Positions 56,730 to 64,000 of a stretch of 64,000 nucleotides of DNA are shown here, piece by piece. The position numbers were made by a program, and so were the translations under genes. Source of the stretch: Actinophytocola sp035995025 (lineage in GTDB: Bacteria > Actinomycetota > Actinomycetes > Mycobacteriales > Pseudonocardiaceae); assembly GCA_035995025.1 (NCBI GenBank), contig DASYKY010000115.1, positions 112,281 through 176,280 on the forward strand, written 5' to 3'. The notes beneath the pieces were generated by a model. The model worked only from the letters and a program-made list of their open reading frames with translations. It had not been told where the DNA came from and searched no databases. Position 1 is the stretch's first letter. Each line of letters begins with the position of its first letter.

Positions 56730-57224
56730 GTGCCCCGCCTCGACGAGACGGACGTGCGGATCCTCGGGTACCTCACCGACGACGCCCGGCTGTCCCAGCG
56801 CGCGATCGCCCGCGCCGTCGGCATGTCGCCGCCCGCGGTCGCCGACCGGATCGGCAGGCTGGAGTCGCTCGGGGTGATCCGCGGCTACCGCGTCGAGCTC
56901 GACTACGCGCTGCTCGGCCGCCCGCTGACCGTCGTGGTCGGCGTCGCGTCCGAGCGCAGCGACAACCAGCGCGAGCTGGCCCGGCGGATGCTGGACATCC
57001 CGGAGGTCGAGGCCGTGGACCTGGTCACCGGCAAGGACGACCTGCAGGTCCGGCTGCGGGTGCGCGACAAGGACCACCTCAACGAGGTCTACTTCGAGCG
57101 GCTGGTCACCCTGCCCGGCATCCGGCACACCGAGACCGCGCTGATCCTCCACGCGTACGCCCCCGACAACTTCGCCAAGCAGGTTCTGACCAGCCTGACC
57201 GCCCAGCACCGGGAGGAAGCATGA
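56730..57224 (+). CDS. Lrp/AsnC family transcriptional regulator
   Basis: A 164-residue Lrp-type regulator. HTH: LDETDVRILGYLTDDARLSQRAIARAVGMSPPAVADRIGRLESLGVIRGYRVELDYALLG. The RAM ligand-binding domain follows with VEAVDLVTGKDDLQVRLRVRD near 100-120. GTG 56730 is preceded by AAGGAGATACGC, the best ribosome binding site in the region; the upstream ATG at 56691 overlaps the -10 box. Its stop overlaps the cupin start (ATGA). It probably controls the divergent aminotransferase and the following genes in response to an amino acid. Confidence 0.9.
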   Translation: MPRLDETDVRILGYLTDDARLSQRAIARAVGMSPPAVADRIGRLESLGVIRGYRVELDYALLGRPLTVVVGVASERSDNQRELARRMLDIPEVEAVDLVTGKDDLQVRLRVRDKDHLNEVYFERLVTLPGIRHTETALILHAYAPDNFAKQVLTSLTAQHREEA

Positions 57225-57619
57225 CCGAGCACTTCAGCACCGAGGCGGGCGGCACGCCGACCGCGCCCGGCCGGTTCGTGCGGATCGACGACGTCGAGGC
57301 CGTGGAGTTCGTGCAGGGCCTGCAGTTCCGGCCCGTGCTCGCCGAGCGGACCATGGTCAACTTCGTCGACTTCGCCGAGCACACGACCGCGCCCATGCAC
57401 GTCCACGAGGAGGAGCAGATCACGCTCGTTCTCGACGGCGAGTTCGAGTTCACGGTCGACGGCGAGACCAGGACGATGCGGCCGGGCGACGTCGCGGTCA
57501 TCCCGTCGTGGGTGCCGCACGGCGCGCAGACGAAGGACACCACCTGCCGGGAGATCGACGTGTTCAACCCGCCCCGCAAGTCACTGCTCGACCACGCCCG
57601 CAAGCAGGTCGGTGGCTGA
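57221..57619 (+). CDS. Cupin-domain protein
   Basis: A 132-residue single cupin barrel. Metal-binding motif 1: APMHVHEEEQITLVLDGEFEFTVDG near 56-80; motif 2: PGDVAVIPSWVPHGAQ near 88-103. Probably binds iron or another metal, as dioxygenase, isomerase or sugar-binding protein. Coupled to the Lrp gene by ATGA and overlaps the quinone reductase gene by 8 bp, so it belongs to one operon. Confidence 0.88.
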   Translation: MTEHFSTEAGGTPTAPGRFVRIDDVEAVEFVQGLQFRPVLAERTMVNFVDFAEHTTAPMHVHEEEQITLVLDGEFEFTVDGETRTMRPGDVAVIPSWVPHGAQTKDTTCREIDVFNPPRKSLLDHARKQVGG

Positions 57620-58598
57620 GGTGCCCGCGACGATGCACGCGATCCGGGTCGGCGCGTTCGGCGCCGAGGACGTCCTGGCGTACACCGAGGCCCCCGTGCC
57701 CGAACCGGCCGCCGGGCAGGTGCGGGTTCGCGTGCACGCGGTCGGCGTGAACCCCGCGGACACCTACGTCCGCACCGGGAAGTACCCGTTCTTCACCCCG
57801 TCGCTGCCGTACACGCCGGGGTTCGACGGGGCCGGCGAGGTCGACGCGGTCGGCGCCGGCGTCACCTCGGTCGCCGCCGGGGACCGGGTGTTCTTCAGCT
57901 CGCTCGGCACCCCGGGATTCTCCGGTGCCTACGCGGAGTTCGCCGTCACCGCGGCCGCCGACGTGCGGCCGCTGCCGGCCCCGCTGTCCTTCGCGCAGGG
58001 TGCCGCGGTCGGCGTGCCGTGCACGACCGCGTGGCGCGCGTTGTTCCAGAAAGCGGCACTCCAGCCGGGCGAGACCGTGCTGATCCACGGCGCCAGCGGC
58101 GGCGTCGGCATCCCGGCCACGCAGCTCGCCCGCGACGCGGGCGCCACCGTGATCGGCACGGCCGGCACCCCGGCGGGCGCCGACCTGGTTCGCGCCGCGG
58201 GCGCGCACCACGTCCTCGACCACACCGCGGCCGGCTACCTCGACGACATCGCCCGCCTGGCACCGTCGGTGATCATCGAGATGCTGGCCGACGTGAACCT
58301 CGCGCACGACCTGGAGGTCGTGGCCATGCGCGGCCGTGTCGTTGTCGTCGGCAGCCGCGGCTCGCTGGACTTCACCCCGCGGCTGACCATGCGCAAGGAG
58401 GCCACGATCCACGGCACCGCCCTGTGGAACGCGACCGAGGAGGAGGCGAACGCCGCGCTGGCGGCCGTCGCCGCGAAGCTGCGTTCCGGTGTGCTCGCCC
58501 CGGTCGTCGGCGTCGAGATGCCGCTCGAGGCGGCGGCCGAGGCGCACCGGCGCGTGCTCGCACCGGGAGCTCGCGGCAAGCTGGTTCTCACTACCTGA
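57612..58598 (+). CDS. Quinone oxidoreductase-like MDR enzyme (zeta-crystallin type)
   Basis: A 328-residue MDR protein without zinc ligands: VHAVGVNPADTYVRTGKYPF near residue 38, PYTPGFDGAGEVDAVGAG, then GETVLIHGASGGVGIPATQLARDAGATVIGTA near 150 (NADPH fold). Reduces quinones or enones with NADPH. GTG 57612 overlaps the cupin end. Last gene in the Lrp/cupin/quinone reductase transcript. No terminator hairpin is seen in the 61 bp that follow. Confidence 0.9.
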   Translation: MAEVPATMHAIRVGAFGAEDVLAYTEAPVPEPAAGQVRVRVHAVGVNPADTYVRTGKYPFFTPSLPYTPGFDGAGEVDAVGAGVTSVAAGDRVFFSSLGTPGFSGAYAEFAVTAAADVRPLPAPLSFAQGAAVGVPCTTAWRALFQKAALQPGETVLIHGASGGVGIPATQLARDAGATVIGTAGTPAGADLVRAAGAHHVLDHTAAGYLDDIARLAPSVIIEMLADVNLAHDLEVVAMRGRVVVVGSRGSLDFTPRLTMRKEATIHGTALWNATEEEANAALAAVAAKLRSGVLAPVVGVEMPLEAAAEAHRRVLAPGARGKLVLTT

Positions 58599-58659
58599 CA
58601 TGTGGGTACCCCGGGGGTTCTAGAGTGAGGGACGGCATTTCGTCTAGTCGGGGAGGACC

Positions 58660-59859
58660 ATGCGCGCGCGGAGGGTATCCCTGCTGGTGAGCGGTGTCGT
58701 CGCGGTGTTCGCACTGGCGGCGTGCAGCACGGAGGCGGGCACGCCGTCACCGGAGAACCCCGACGAGCACGGGCCGAAGATCGCCACCACGCCCGGCGAC
58801 GACGCCGACGACGTGTCGCCGGTGAAGCCGGTCGAGGTGAAGGTGTCCGGTGGCGAGCTGGACTCCGTGTCGATGACGAACGAGGCCGGCAAGGACCTCC
58901 CGGGCGAGCTGGCCGAGGACAAGACCAGCTGGCGGTCCAGCGAACCGCTCGGCTACGCCAAGGAGTACACGCTCAAGGCGACGGCCAGCGGGAAGGGTGG
59001 CAAGGCCACCAGCGAGAGCACGTTCACCACGCTCAAGCCCGACCAGACCGTGTTCCCCTCGTTCTACCCGCCGCCCGGCAAGCCCGCGACCGTCGGCGTG
59101 GGACAGCCGATCGCGGTCATCTTCGACAAGCCGCCCGCCGACCGGAAGGCCGCCGAGAAGGCGCTGAAGGTCACCACGACCCCGCAGACCGAGGGCGGCT
59201 GGTTCTGGTGGGACGACCGCACCCTGCACTACCGGCCGCACAACTACTGGAAGGCCGGCACGAAGGTGAAGGTCGACGCGAACATCTACGGCGTGGACCT
59301 CGGCGGCGGCATGTACGGGGAGACCGACCGGACGCTGAACCTGACCATCGGGCCGGCCAAGGTCGCCACGATCGACGACCGTACACATCGGATGGTCGTG
59401 ACCGTGAACGGCAAGCAGGTCAAGACGTTCCCGGTGAGCATGGGCCGGGGCGGCACGATCAAGGGCACCGGCGGCAAGAAGATCTCGCTCGTCACACCGA
59501 GCGGAACCTATGTGGCGCAGGAGAAGTACAAGGTCAAGCGGATGACCTCCAGCTCGTACGGCCTGCCGTCGAACGCGTCGCTCGGCTACGACGAGAAGAT
59601 CCCGCTGGCCGTGCGCATCTCCAACAGCGGCATCTTCGTGCACTCGGCGCCGTGGTCGGTCGCCGACCAGGGACACCGCAACGTCTCGCACGGCTGCGTC
59701 AACCTCAGCCCGTCCGCCGGCCTGTGGTTCTACCAGAACTTCGGCTACGGCGACATCGTCACGATCAAGAACACCAGCAAACACCACGAGCCGACCGACG
59801 GCTTCGGTGACTGGAACATCCCGTGGGACAAGTGGCTGGAGGGCAGCGCCCTCAACTGA
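58660..59859 (+). CDS. L,D-transpeptidase lipoprotein (YkuD, LdtMt2-like)
   Basis: A 399-residue lipoprotein. The signal peptide ends in the lipobox ALAAC (cysteine at residue 24). Two Ig-like domains follow (about residues 45-130 and 130-245, with PVEVKVSGGELDSVSMTNEAG and PIAVIFDKPPADRKAAEKALKVTTTP), then a YkuD domain with the active site SHGCVNLSP near residues 343-351 and HSAPWSVADQGHRNV. It forms 3-3 crosslinks in peptidoglycan and is the target of carbapenems. Domain order is that of mycobacterial LdtMt2. A 14-bp duplication covers the stop codon. Confidence 0.95.
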   Translation: MRARRVSLLVSGVVAVFALAACSTEAGTPSPENPDEHGPKIATTPGDDADDVSPVKPVEVKVSGGELDSVSMTNEAGKDLPGELAEDKTSWRSSEPLGYAKEYTLKATASGKGGKATSESTFTTLKPDQTVFPSFYPPPGKPATVGVGQPIAVIFDKPPADRKAAEKALKVTTTPQTEGGWFWWDDRTLHYRPHNYWKAGTKVKVDANIYGVDLGGGMYGETDRTLNLTIGPAKVATIDDRTHRMVVTVNGKQVKTFPVSMGRGGTIKGTGGKKISLVTPSGTYVAQEKYKVKRMTSSSYGLPSNASLGYDEKIPLAVRISNSGIFVHSAPWSVADQGHRNVSHGCVNLSPSAGLWFYQNFGYGDIVTIKNTSKHHEPTDGFGDWNIPWDKWLEGSALN

Positions 59860-59873
59860 GCGCCCTCAACTGG
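59846..59873 (+). repeat. 14-bp tandem repeat on the stop codon of the L,D-transpeptidase gene
   Basis: GCGCCCTCAACTGA (59846-59859) is followed by GCGCCCTCAACTGG (59860-59873). The first copy ends with the stop codon TGA. Confidence 0.85.
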
Positions 59874-59879
59874 GCCTCG

Positions 59880-61085
59880 TCAACCGGTCGCCAGGAACGG
59901 GTGCAGCTCGTCGAGTGCGGCGAAGGCCAGGTGGACGTCGTCGGGTGTGTTGTAGACGTACGCCGACAGGCGCAGCACCGCCGTGCCGGCGAGGGCGTCG
60001 ACGAGTGGCTGGGCGCAGAGGTGGCCGCTGCGGCACATCACCCCGTAGCTGTCCGACAGCGCGCGGGCCAGCTCGGTCAGGTCGTCGATGCCGCGGACCG
60101 CGACCGACAGCGTCGCGCTCCGGTCGGCGGGCCCCGGTTCGAGCACGGTCAGGTAGTCGCGCTTGCCTGCTTCCGCGTACATGAGCTCCGCCAGCCACCG
60201 GTCGTGGTCGGCGACCTCCGCCATGCCCAGCTCGTCGAGGTAGTCGACCGCCGCGCGCAGGCCGTACGCGCCCGCGATGTGCGGGGTGCCCGCCTCGAAC
60301 CGGTGCGGGGTGCGGCGCAGCACCCACGAGCCGTCGTCGACCCAGTCCACCATGCCGCCGCCGAGGTGCAGCGGGCGCAGCCGGCCGGCCAGCTCCTCGC
60401 CGACCGCCAGCACGCCGATCCCGGTGGGGCCGAGCATCTTGTGCGCGGAGAACGCGACCGCGTCCGCGCCGAGGTCGGGCAGCCGCACCTGCCGGTGCGG
60501 CACGGACTGCGCCGCGTCGACCACGGTGAGCGCGCCGTGCTCGCGGGCCAGCGCGGCCATCTCCGCGACCGGGGCGTACCGGCCGGTCACGTTGGAGCAG
60601 TGGGTGATCGCCACCACCGCGGGGCGGTGCGCGAGCATGCCGGCGTACGCGTCGAGGTCGACCGCGCCGTCGTCGCGCACCGGCAGCCACTCCACCCGCG
60701 CCCGCGCGCGCAACGGCAGCTGCAGGGAGTGGTGCGCGTCCCGGGACACGAGCACGAGGTCGTCGGGGCTCAGGTCGACGCCCGCGGCCACGAGGTTCAG
60801 CCCGTGGGTGGTGTTCGGGGTGAACACGACGTCGGTGGCGCGCACGCCGAGGAACGCCGCCATCCGCGTGCGGGCCGCCTCGTAGGCGTCGGAGGCCTCC
60901 TCGGACAGCATGTGCTTGCCGCGGTGGATGTTCGCGCTCACCTCGCGGTAGTAGCGGGTGATCGCGTCGATCACGGCCCACGGCTTCAGCGAGGTCGCCG
61001 CGCTGTCCAAATAGGTCACCCGGGTGCCGTCGACCTCGCGGTCCAGCACGGGGAAGTCGGCCCGGAGGGTGTCGCGCAGGGTCAT
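59880..61085 (-). CDS. SufS/CsdA-like cysteine desulfurase (class V aminotransferase)
   Basis: A 401-residue PLP enzyme. N-terminus VTYLDSAATSLKPWAVIDAITRYYREVSANIHRGKHMLSEEASDAYEAAR is SufS-like. The PLP lysine is in FSAHKMLGPTGIGVL near residue 213, and the catalytic persulfide cysteine in SYGVMCRSGHLCAQPLVD near 354. It strips sulfur from cysteine as persulfide. No suf operon is near; it is the last gene of a PKS/PaaK-like operon (ATGA overlap with its neighbour). A role in sulfur insertion into a natural product is inferred. It could also act as a selenocysteine lyase or C-S lyase. Confidence 0.9.
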   Translation of the reverse strand: MTLRDTLRADFPVLDREVDGTRVTYLDSAATSLKPWAVIDAITRYYREVSANIHRGKHMLSEEASDAYEAARTRMAAFLGVRATDVVFTPNTTHGLNLVAAGVDLSPDDLVLVSRDAHHSLQLPLRARARVEWLPVRDDGAVDLDAYAGMLAHRPAVVAITHCSNVTGRYAPVAEMAALAREHGALTVVDAAQSVPHRQVRLPDLGADAVAFSAHKMLGPTGIGVLAVGEELAGRLRPLHLGGGMVDWVDDGSWVLRRTPHRFEAGTPHIAGAYGLRAAVDYLDELGMAEVADHDRWLAELMYAEAGKRDYLTVLEPGPADRSATLSVAVRGIDDLTELARALSDSYGVMCRSGHLCAQPLVDALAGTAVLRLSAYVYNTPDDVHLAFAALDELHPFLATG

Positions 61086-62365
61086 CGCGCCTCCCGGACG
61101 AGGCCGAACAGCTTGCCCGAGCGCTCCGACTCGATGTGGCCGGCGGCCGACACGGTGACCTCGCGGCCGGTCCGCTCGCGGATCGCGGCGCCCAGCCGTG
61201 CGGCCGGCTCCGCGTGGTCCGTGGCGGGCACCGGGATGTAGCGCAGCAGCAGCGGCCCGGTGTCGTGGTGGGTCAGCTTGTAGAACGTCAGCCACCCGGC
61301 CGGGCCGGCCAGCTCGTCGAGCATCCGTGGCGTCAGCACGACCTCGCCTGTCCCGTCGACGACGTAGTCGCGGCACCGTCCATGGTGGACGGCGCGGGGG
61401 AACCGGTGCCCGCACGGGCAGTCCCCGTCGAGCAGCGTGTACCCGTCGCCGGTGCGGTAGCGGATGTGCGGGCTGAGCCGGTCGCCGATGCTCGTCACGT
61501 ACAGCTCGGCCGGCTCGCCCGGCTCGGCGGGGCGATCGGTGCCGTACGCGAGCAGCTCGAGGTAGAAGCTGTCGGTGTTGAGGTGTGGCTGGCCGAGCGG
61601 GCAGGTCATGCCGAGCCAGCCGAGCTCGGACATCGACGCCACCTCGACGACCGTCGCGTCCGGCAGCCGCGCGCGGATCCGGCGCAGCGCCGACGCCGTG
61701 GCCAGGTTGTACGCCAGCACGACGCCGCCCACCGCGGGCAGCGGCAGGTCGCGTTCGGCCATCGCGTCGAGCAGGAACGCGAGGTGCGCCGGGTCCGCGT
61801 AGAGCCAGTGCGGGTCGTGGGCGAGCAGCTCCCCGGCGGCCTGCTCGACGAGCTCCGGCGACGTCGCGAGCAGGTCGTGCGCGACCGGCAGCACCAGCGT
61901 GCCGTCCTCGAGCGTCCGGCTTTCCGCCGTGGTGAACGGCGTCGCGCACTCGACGTCGGAGCAGGCGGGCGGCGCGTAGCGGCACACCCGCTGGGGGCGC
62001 GCGCCGGCGAACACCCGCAGCATGCCCTGGTGCACCGACGTGGTCCGCATCTGCCGCTGCGCCAGGGTGAACGTGTGCGCGAGGGTCACGAGCCGCTCGC
62101 CGGTGGTGCCGGAGCTGCGGCTGCGGAAGACGAAGTCGTCGGCCAGCGTGCTGCCGCGGGTGAGCACCCCGGCGGGGAAGTGCCGCCGGTAGTCGGCCTT
62201 GCCGGTGGGCGGCACCCCGCGGAAGTCGGCCGGGGTGCGGACGTCGTCCGGCCGCAGCCCCGCCGCGTCCAGGTGCGGCCCGTAGAAGGGCACCTGCTCG
62301 TACGCCATCGCCAGCTCAAGAACCGCCCCCGCAAAAGAGTTCTCGAACGTCGTGGTCGCGGTCAT
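61082..62365 (-). CDS. PaaK-like (phenylacetate-CoA ligase family) adenylate-forming enzyme
   Basis: A 427-residue enzyme of the PaaK group. P-loop FRSRSSGTTGERLVT near residues 76-90, VASMSELGWLGMTCPLGQPHLNTDSFYLELL near 245-275, YRTGDGYTLLDGDCPCGHRFPRAVHHGRCRDYV near 310-340, whose cysteines fit the zinc site of the family, and a small C-terminal domain ending ESERSGKLFGLVREAR. It activates an aryl or acyl acid as adenylate, then passes it to CoA or to a carrier. Its ATG overlaps the TGA of the PKS gene, and its own end overlaps the desulfurase start. Probably loads or releases the PKS substrate. Confidence 0.88.
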   Translation of the reverse strand: MTATTTFENSFAGAVLELAMAYEQVPFYGPHLDAAGLRPDDVRTPADFRGVPPTGKADYRRHFPAGVLTRGSTLADDFVFRSRSSGTTGERLVTLAHTFTLAQRQMRTTSVHQGMLRVFAGARPQRVCRYAPPACSDVECATPFTTAESRTLEDGTLVLPVAHDLLATSPELVEQAAGELLAHDPHWLYADPAHLAFLLDAMAERDLPLPAVGGVVLAYNLATASALRRIRARLPDATVVEVASMSELGWLGMTCPLGQPHLNTDSFYLELLAYGTDRPAEPGEPAELYVTSIGDRLSPHIRYRTGDGYTLLDGDCPCGHRFPRAVHHGRCRDYVVDGTGEVVLTPRMLDELAGPAGWLTFYKLTHHDTGPLLLRYIPVPATDHAEPAARLGAAIRERTGREVTVSAAGHIESERSGKLFGLVREAR

Positions 62366-64000
62366 TCCGGTCCCCGGCGGGCGAGTCTCTTGATCGTCGA
62401 GGCCGGCTGCGGCTCGGCCGCGGACTCGTCGCGCATCGACGTGACGATGGCCGCCATCTCCGCGACCGTCGGCGTCTCGAAGATCGCCCGCATCGGCAGC
62501 CGCACCCCGGTCGCCTCGCGGATCTGCGCGATCAGCTGGACGGCTACGAGCGAGTTGCCGCCGAGGTCGAAGAAGTCGCTTTCGGCGCGCACGGTCGTCA
62601 CCCCGAGCACCGACGCCCAGATCCCGGCGACCATCGCCTCGGCCGGGTTCGCGTCCGGGTCGGCGGCCGCCGAGATCGCCACCGCCGCGGCGTCGCCCTC
62701 GGGTACGCCGAACGCCGCGCGCGCGTCGCGGGCCACCTGCGCGACGACCCAGTCCAGCGACCGCGGTGAGATGACCACGTGCCCGCCGAGGTCGGCCGCC
62801 AGGCTGCGCAGGAACGCGTCGACGCCCTCCGCGGGTGCGAGCCAGCGCGCCTGCGCGTCCGCCGGGGCCGCCGGGGTGCCGCGGCCGGCCGGCCGCACGG
62901 AGTCCATGCGGCGCAACAGGAACTCGGTGACCGACACCAGCTCGGCGCCGTCGTCGGCGACGACCGTGAAGCTGTCGCTGCGGATGTCGGACTCGCCGGC
63001 CGGCTCGCCGAGCGTGCGGTGCACCCACACCCGGGCTGGCAGCGGCCCGTGCACCAGCACCTGCCCGTAGCCCATGGGCAGCGCGCCGCCGCCGGAGCCG
63101 TCGAACACGAACGTCGCCTGGTCGAGCACGGCGGGGGAGAAGCCCCAGCCGGGCAGGTCGTCGCGCTGGTCCTCGGGGACCTCGAGCAGGGTGAGCTGCT
63201 CGCCGGGCCCGCGCCACACCTCGCGCACGGTGCGCCAGTGCGCCCCGTAGGTCACCAGCGCGCCGGGCGGTTCGTGGCTCCCGGCCACCAGGCCGGGCTG
63301 CGACGTGCAGCGGGCGCGGACGGCGTCGAGGTCGAGCGGCGTGCCGGGCGCGGTCGCGGGCCAGGCGACCGTGGCGCGGCAGTAGGTCGTGCCGGTGCCG
63401 GTGAGCGTGGCCTGCGCGGTGCCGTCCGTGCGCGGGCCGATCGTGACCCGCAGGTCGGCGGTGGTCGCGTCGGGCACCTCGAACGGCTCGATGAACAGCA
63501 CGTCGGTCAGCTCGACCGGGCCGGCCGCCACCGCGGCTGCCGTGGCGCGGACGGCCTCGAGCTGGGCGGTGCCGGGCAGGACGGGCACGCCGCCGATGCG
63601 GTGCTCGTCGAGGACCCAGTGCGTACCGGGTGCGAGCGTGCCGTGGCCGGTCGTGGTGCCGTCCACGCCGCGGCGGATCTCGGTGACCAGCGGGTGCGCC
63701 AGCGGCTCGGTCGTGCCTTCAATCGTGTCCCCGGCCGTGTCCCCGCTCGTGTCCCCGCTCGTGGCCGTGGACGCGGCGGTGGACGCGGCCGGCTGGAGCA
63801 TGTCGGCGAGCATGCCGACCTCCAGCCAGCCCGACCAGCCGAGCGAGCGCACTGGCGCACGCCAGCCGCCCGCGGACGCGTGGGCGTCGAGGTAGGCGTT
63901 CGCGGCGCAGTAGTCGGTCTCCGCGAGCCCGCCCGCGGTGCCGGTGACCGAGGAGAACAGCGACACGAAGTCCAGCTCGTCCGCGCCGAACACCGCGCGC
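62362..64000 (-). CDS. Polyketide synthase, C-terminal part (KR-DH-carrier), truncated at the window edge
   Basis: The 3' 546 codons of a multidomain gene whose start lies beyond base 64000. From the edge: the end of a ketoreductase with LDFVSLFSSVTGTAGGLAETDYCAANAYLDA (catalytic Tyr and Asn); a Thr/Gly/Asp linker encoded in part by a 12-bp repeat; a dehydratase-type double hotdog (HRIGGVPVLPGTAQLEAV with catalytic His, and PAVLDQATFVF with Asp near residue 289 of the visible part); and a carrier domain with DFFDLGGNSLVAVQL, phosphopantetheine Ser near 480. The carrier motif is of NRPS type (LGGNS). KR before DH is not the canonical order. Downstream genes overlap by ATGA. Confidence 0.88.
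   Translation of the reverse strand, partial: RAVFGADELDFVSLFSSVTGTAGGLAETDYCAANAYLDAHASAGGWRAPVRSLGWSGWLEVGMLADMLQPAASTAASTATSGDTSGDTAGDTIEGTTEPLAHPLVTEIRRGVDGTTTGHGTLAPGTHWVLDEHRIGGVPVLPGTAQLEAVRATAAAVAAGPVELTDVLFIEPFEVPDATTADLRVTIGPRTDGTAQATLTGTGTTYCRATVAWPATAPGTPLDLDAVRARCTSQPGLVAGSHEPPGALVTYGAHWRTVREVWRGPGEQLTLLEVPEDQRDDLPGWGFSPAVLDQATFVFDGSGGGALPMGYGQVLVHGPLPARVWVHRTLGEPAGESDIRSDSFTVVADDGAELVSVTEFLLRRMDSVRPAGRGTPAAPADAQARWLAPAEGVDAFLRSLAADLGGHVVISPRSLDWVVAQVARDARAAFGVPEGDAAAVAISAAADPDANPAEAMVAGIWASVLGVTTVRAESDFFDLGGNSLVAVQLIAQIREATGVRLPMRAIFETPTVAEMAAIVTSMRDESAAEPQPASTIKRLARRGPE
63725..63760 (-). repeat. In-frame 12-bp tandem repeat in the PKS linker
   Basis: GTGTCCCCGGCC, GTGTCCCCGCTC, GTGTCCCCGCTC follow each other (plus strand). 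They encode GDT/SGDT repeats in the linker between KR and DH. Confidence 0.8.

Noticed and set aside
1..64000. tRNA, rRNA, CRISPR array, transposase, integrase or att sites
   Set aside because: I looked on both strands and found no cloverleaf, spaced direct-repeat array or mobile-element gene that I could support. The few tandem repeats are short and contiguous.

Overview
The window is very GC-rich, has short intergenic gaps, frequent GTG starts, many ATGA/TGATG start-stop overlaps and actinobacterial gene families (a conservon, WXG100/EspC-type secretion proteins, DUF742, a YkuD L,D-transpeptidase lipoprotein, the XRE/ImmA/MAB_1171c trio). It is most likely chromosomal DNA of a filamentous actinomycete, probably Pseudonocardiaceae close to Amycolatopsis; the genus is inference. 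I saw no rRNA, tRNA, CRISPR array, transposase or phage structural gene.

Layout. 1-7.4 kb: a protein of unknown function with a Cys cluster, a double-GNAT acetyltransferase, a Mop/TOBE molbindin, an acyl-CoA synthetase with an aldehyde dehydrogenase, then a MAB_1171c-type membrane protein behind an ImmA-like metalloprotease and an XRE regulator. 7.8-12.8 kb: a 19-bp perfect hairpin in a divergent spacer, a secreted pullulanase, a coiled-coil protein, a lone receiver and a YggT protein. 12.8-15.6 kb: a compact type VII secretion toxin cassette (YbaB/EbfC, EspC-like, WXG carrier, DUF6883 toxin candidate, DUF4926 immunity candidate) followed by an S4 RNA-binding protein. 15.7-24.3 kb: a RibD-like reductase, a methyltransferase, an Rrf2 regulator divergent from an FAD-oxidoreductase/TPR fusion, an exported DJ-1 protein, a CAP protein, a CysQ-like phosphatase, an EamA exporter and a TenA-like protein. 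24.3-29 kb: a GGDEF/degenerate HD-GYP protein, an orphan DUF742 protein and a purine permease.

29-36.7 kb: a TetR regulator with a GlcD-type FAD oxidase, converging on a PotABCD-type ABC transporter whose promoter is shared with a divergent GntR regulator and a cytosolic Cache-domain protein. 36.7-43.6 kb: a conservon (NIT-domain kinase, roadblock, DUF742, GTPase) preceded on the same strand by an NrtA-like binding lipoprotein and a LuxR-type regulator that is translationally coupled to it; a second LuxR paralogue is divergent. This looks like one ligand-sensing system. 43.6-59.9 kb: oxidoreductases, acetyltransferase, ferric-reductase-like flavoprotein, acyltransferase 3, CysZ/EI24 protein, Y-family polymerase, DedA, DMT transporter, free-standing Clp-N protein, sulfatase, an Lrp/aminotransferase/cupin/quinone reductase cluster and an L,D-transpeptidase.

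59.9-64 kb: the end of a biosynthetic gene cluster on the minus strand. A polyketide synthase with the order KR-DH-carrier runs off the window and is coupled by ATGA overlaps to a PaaK-like adenylate-forming enzyme and a SufS-like cysteine desulfurase, which suggests assembly of a sulfur-containing product.

The most promising leads for new biology are the type VII toxin cassette, the LuxR/binding-protein/conservon operon and the PKS-PaaK-SufS operon. A recurrent oddity is short tandem duplication (9-14 bp) lying exactly on stop codons of four unrelated genes.
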